DNA of 6,425 bases, from positions 1 through 6,425 of the forward strand of contig JAGLQE010000258.1 of the NCBI GenBank assembly GCA_023137005.1. Direction: 5' to 3'. This document shows, in pieces, positions 6,201 to 6,425 of the stretch. Both the position numbers and the translations under genes were made by a program. Numbering within the stretch: position 1 is the stretch's first letter; each line of letters opens with the position of its first letter. Below the pieces are notes generated by a model. The model searched no databases, was not told the DNA's origin, and was given only the letters and a program-made list of their open reading frames with translations. This DNA comes from Thermoplasmata archaeon. Its GTDB lineage: Archaea; Thermoplasmatota; Thermoplasmata; SG8-5; JAGLSY01.

Positions 6201-6425
6201 CCCAGCCCTCGATGATCCAGGGATCCAATGGAGTGCCACTACCATTGGTAACTCCATGTGCTGGGTCGAAATCTGCATTGGAGTTTATTCTGATGGGGAG
6301 GCGGGGAATATACGGGTCTACATATACTTGGTCCATCAATGGATAATCATCCTGTGCCCCCATGCCCCCGCCTATGTTAGTGTAAGGCGTGTCACCAATG
6401 CCATCAGATCCCGGAATATCTTGAT
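3280..6425 (-). CDS. Giant modular surface protein: NosD-like beta-helix, Ig-like, Big_5-like, TSP3, PKD, C-terminal membrane anchor (5' partial)
   Basis: The frame stays open to the right edge. The ATG at 6363 is internal, because the codons before it encode QDIPGSDGIGDTPY, the same linker found inside the protein. Numbering from that ATG: a right-handed parallel beta-helix of NosD/PbH1 type (about 20-480) with ~22-24-residue rungs (GI-x-hydrophobic ... NNT) and the closing signature WDDGYPSGGNYWGDY plus GSDGIGDTPY; an Ig-like domain (495-603, with YYEFYSRAGDYIG); a Big_5/SbsA-like domain (607-707, IPANGTINIAPDTTITIQFS); TSP3 calcium-type repeats (708-742); a PKD domain (747-830, ADAGPDQTIIEGTIVTFDGS); a long Asp-rich TSP3 tract (836-965); one membrane helix (977-997); and a 30-residue charged tail starting KKK. 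By topology the bulk is outside the cell and the tail inside. Likely roles are surface-layer association, adhesion or glycan binding; the ligand is unknown. Any signal peptide would lie beyond the window. It converges on leuS with 7 bases between the stop codons. Confidence 0.9.
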   Translation of the reverse strand, partial: QDIPGSDGIGDTPYTNIGGGMGAQDDYPLMDQVYVDPYIPRLPIRINSNADFDPAHGVTNGSGTPLDPWIIEGWDIDGTGYGYCIYIGNTTEHFVVRDCYLHEANGVGTTNWPFFSDIALTLYNSINGVIDNNTAQNNDYRGIYLYQDSCGNIIKNNTVSSNIQMGIMLSADCNDNQILGNEITLNEYGIYMNMCENNTIDNNTATDNSENGIQIVNYPGYNFITNNDLSYNGKSGLCLINTENEFVDNNTIQNNGEYGIQIEDSRYLTMTNNTMVNNGVFVWSTFDLLRDWNSHTIDTTNTVNSKPVYYWKNQTSGTIPAGAGQVILANCTDIIVENQDVSDGTAGILLGFSSNNTIANNTADSNQGDGIGLYDFSDGNMIDNNIVTNNEWSIFFNASNNNTIKNNTVSNNVYGINMTISNDNIIYHNNIIDNSVQAYDDTGTNTWDDGYPSGGNYWGDYAGIDNNNGPDQDIPGSDGIGDTPYSDIDGGAGAQDNYPLVNPFNGTLPQLVDAAPPISSIDPISPYLQATSPLILTATASDDDSGVEFVEIWYRSRSDNLSAWSPDWTMFSNDSTPGDGWSVNFNFPDGEVYYEFYSRAGDYIGKYENAPGVYDSLCRYNTTITGNTPPTIISTIPANGTINIAPDTTITIQFSEAMNQTATQSAGSITPSPGTPSFSWSTDNTTLTITFASNLIQNTTYTVTFNQSASDLSGNNMSADHVFTFTTWLDTDDDGIPDETDPDDDNDGVDDVDDSDPLDPLVTDTVDPIADAGPDQTIIEGTIVTFDGSDSTDNLGIINYTWLLLDGDGQIFKYGVSPSYNFTVAGNNSARLTVTDAAGNTDTDTMSVTVQEPPLDSDGDGIPDETDPDDDNDGIPDTEDDFPTDPAASTDSDDDGKPDEWNDGYTVEDSITGLEEDLDDDDDGFLDVWEEALGTDPADPDDAPMDTDGDGIPDGDATNSEDWMDPDDDGDTVDDADDPAPLNSEITGGDDDDPPNTWLYLIIILVIVGVIGAILVMKKKGKEPEEEATTEETDKPSITEDEQALPE
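3365..3369 (+). terminator. Possible leuS terminator: T5 tract inside the convergent gene
   Basis: TTTTT lies 93 bases after the leuS stop, in the T-rich context CCCTTTTTCTTC. It is the complement of the lysine codons just after the membrane helix of the surface protein. Archaeal RNA polymerase can stop at oligo-T without a hairpin. A shorter TTTT at 3273-3276 is the other candidate. Sequence pattern only. Confidence 0.3.
3655..3669 (-). repeat. Short trinucleotide run encoding five aspartates
   Basis: Five consecutive Asp codons (GAT/GAC; TCATCA-type on the + strand) encode residues 899-903 in the acidic TSP3 tract. Such a run could slip in replication, but the array is short. Confidence 0.7.
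3803..3858 (-). repeat. TSP3 cassette, copy after the PKD domain
   Basis: Encodes DSDGDGIPDETDPDDDNDGI, nearly the same as the copy at 4181-4236. The two copies flank the PKD domain, so the arrangement is TSP3-PKD-TSP3. It continues into a longer, more diverged Asp-rich tract down to about 3469. Confidence 0.8.
4181..4236 (-). repeat. TSP3 cassette, copy before the PKD domain
   Basis: Encodes TDDDGIPDETDPDDDNDGVD. It matches 3803-3858 at an offset of 378 bases; by hand count 49 of 56 bases are identical. Asp/Asn-Gly loops of this kind bind calcium in thrombospondin type 3 repeats. Confidence 0.8.
4928..5012 (-). repeat. Inter-module linker repeat, copy 2 (after the visible beta-helix)
   Basis: Encodes residues that include QDIPGSDGIGDTPY, then GAQDNYPL (residues 452-480 from the ATG at 6363). 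It aligns without gaps to 6341-6425 at an offset of 1413 bases (471 codons). By hand count about 64 of 85 bases match, and the differences are mostly in the middle of the segment. This linker is known as the closing segment of many archaeal NosD-like beta-helix domains, so it marks a module boundary. Confidence 0.85.
5104..6075 (-). repeat. Degenerate PbH1 beta-helix rung repeats
   Basis: About 11 rungs of roughly 22-24 residues follow the pattern G-I-x-hydrophobic-(turn)-x-I-x-x-N-N-T. Examples are GIMLSADC, GIYMNMC, GIQIVN, GLCLIN, GILLGF and GIGLYDF, each followed by an asparagine ladder motif. They form two blocks, about 5590-6075 and 5104-5406. A non-repeating segment (about residues 258-319) with WNSHTIDTTNTVNSKPVYYW separates them. 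In known PbH1 proteins each rung is one coil of the helix and the asparagines stack at a turn. Confidence 0.8.
6341..6425 (-). repeat. Inter-module linker repeat, copy 1 (at the window edge)
   Basis: Encodes QDIPGSDGIGDTPY, TNIGGGMGAQDDYPL in frame with the surface protein. It matches 4928-5012. It closes a preceding beta-helix module that lies outside the window and is the main evidence that the gene continues to the right. The match may extend past the edge. Confidence 0.85.

Noticed and set aside
6361..6363. ATG at 6363 (minus strand) as the start of the surface protein
   Set aside because: The frame is open upstream and encodes the conserved module linker; no signal peptide follows this ATG.

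Overview
The window looks archaeal, most likely from a Thermoplasmata-type lineage (Thermoplasmatota). Three things suggest this. The leucyl-tRNA synthetase is of the long archaeal/eukaryotic-cytosolic type, with the archaeal C-terminal domain ending in IYIE. It has no Shine-Dalgarno sequence and appears to be read from a leaderless promoter. Both neighbours are modular secreted or surface proteins of a style common in Euryarchaeota-related archaea (NosD-like beta-helix, PKD, thrombospondin type 3 repeats, C-terminal membrane anchor). The lineage is an inference; no rRNA or species-diagnostic gene is present.

Layout. Positions 1-314 (+) hold the last 103 codons of a gene that starts before the window; it ends in a small aromatic/glycine-rich module of the GWNxVxFPS...YWIY kind. 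A 69-bp gap (315-383) holds an 8-bp hairpin and a good archaeal TATA box. Positions 384-3272 (+) are a complete leuS gene (962 aa) with all catalytic, editing and tRNA-binding parts. Seven bases later, in convergent orientation, comes the end of a very large surface-protein gene on the minus strand (3280-6425), which is still open at the right edge.

The surface protein reads, from N to C terminus: end of one beta-helix module, a full NosD-like right-handed beta-helix, an Ig-like domain, a Big_5-like domain, TSP3 repeats, PKD, a long acidic TSP3 tract, one transmembrane helix, and a short charged cytoplasmic tail. A linker recurs exactly 471 codons apart with no indels over the compared stretch. 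This shows that the ATG at 6363 is internal and that at least one more beta-helix module lies beyond the window.

The genes do not form an operon. leuS is a housekeeping gene between two cell-surface genes. I found no convincing new system. The points most worth a second look are the 471-residue module duplication, the very tight convergent junction with mirrored T-tracts, the leaderless leuS promoter with an adjacent inverted repeat, and a run of cysteines in neighbouring beta-helix rungs.
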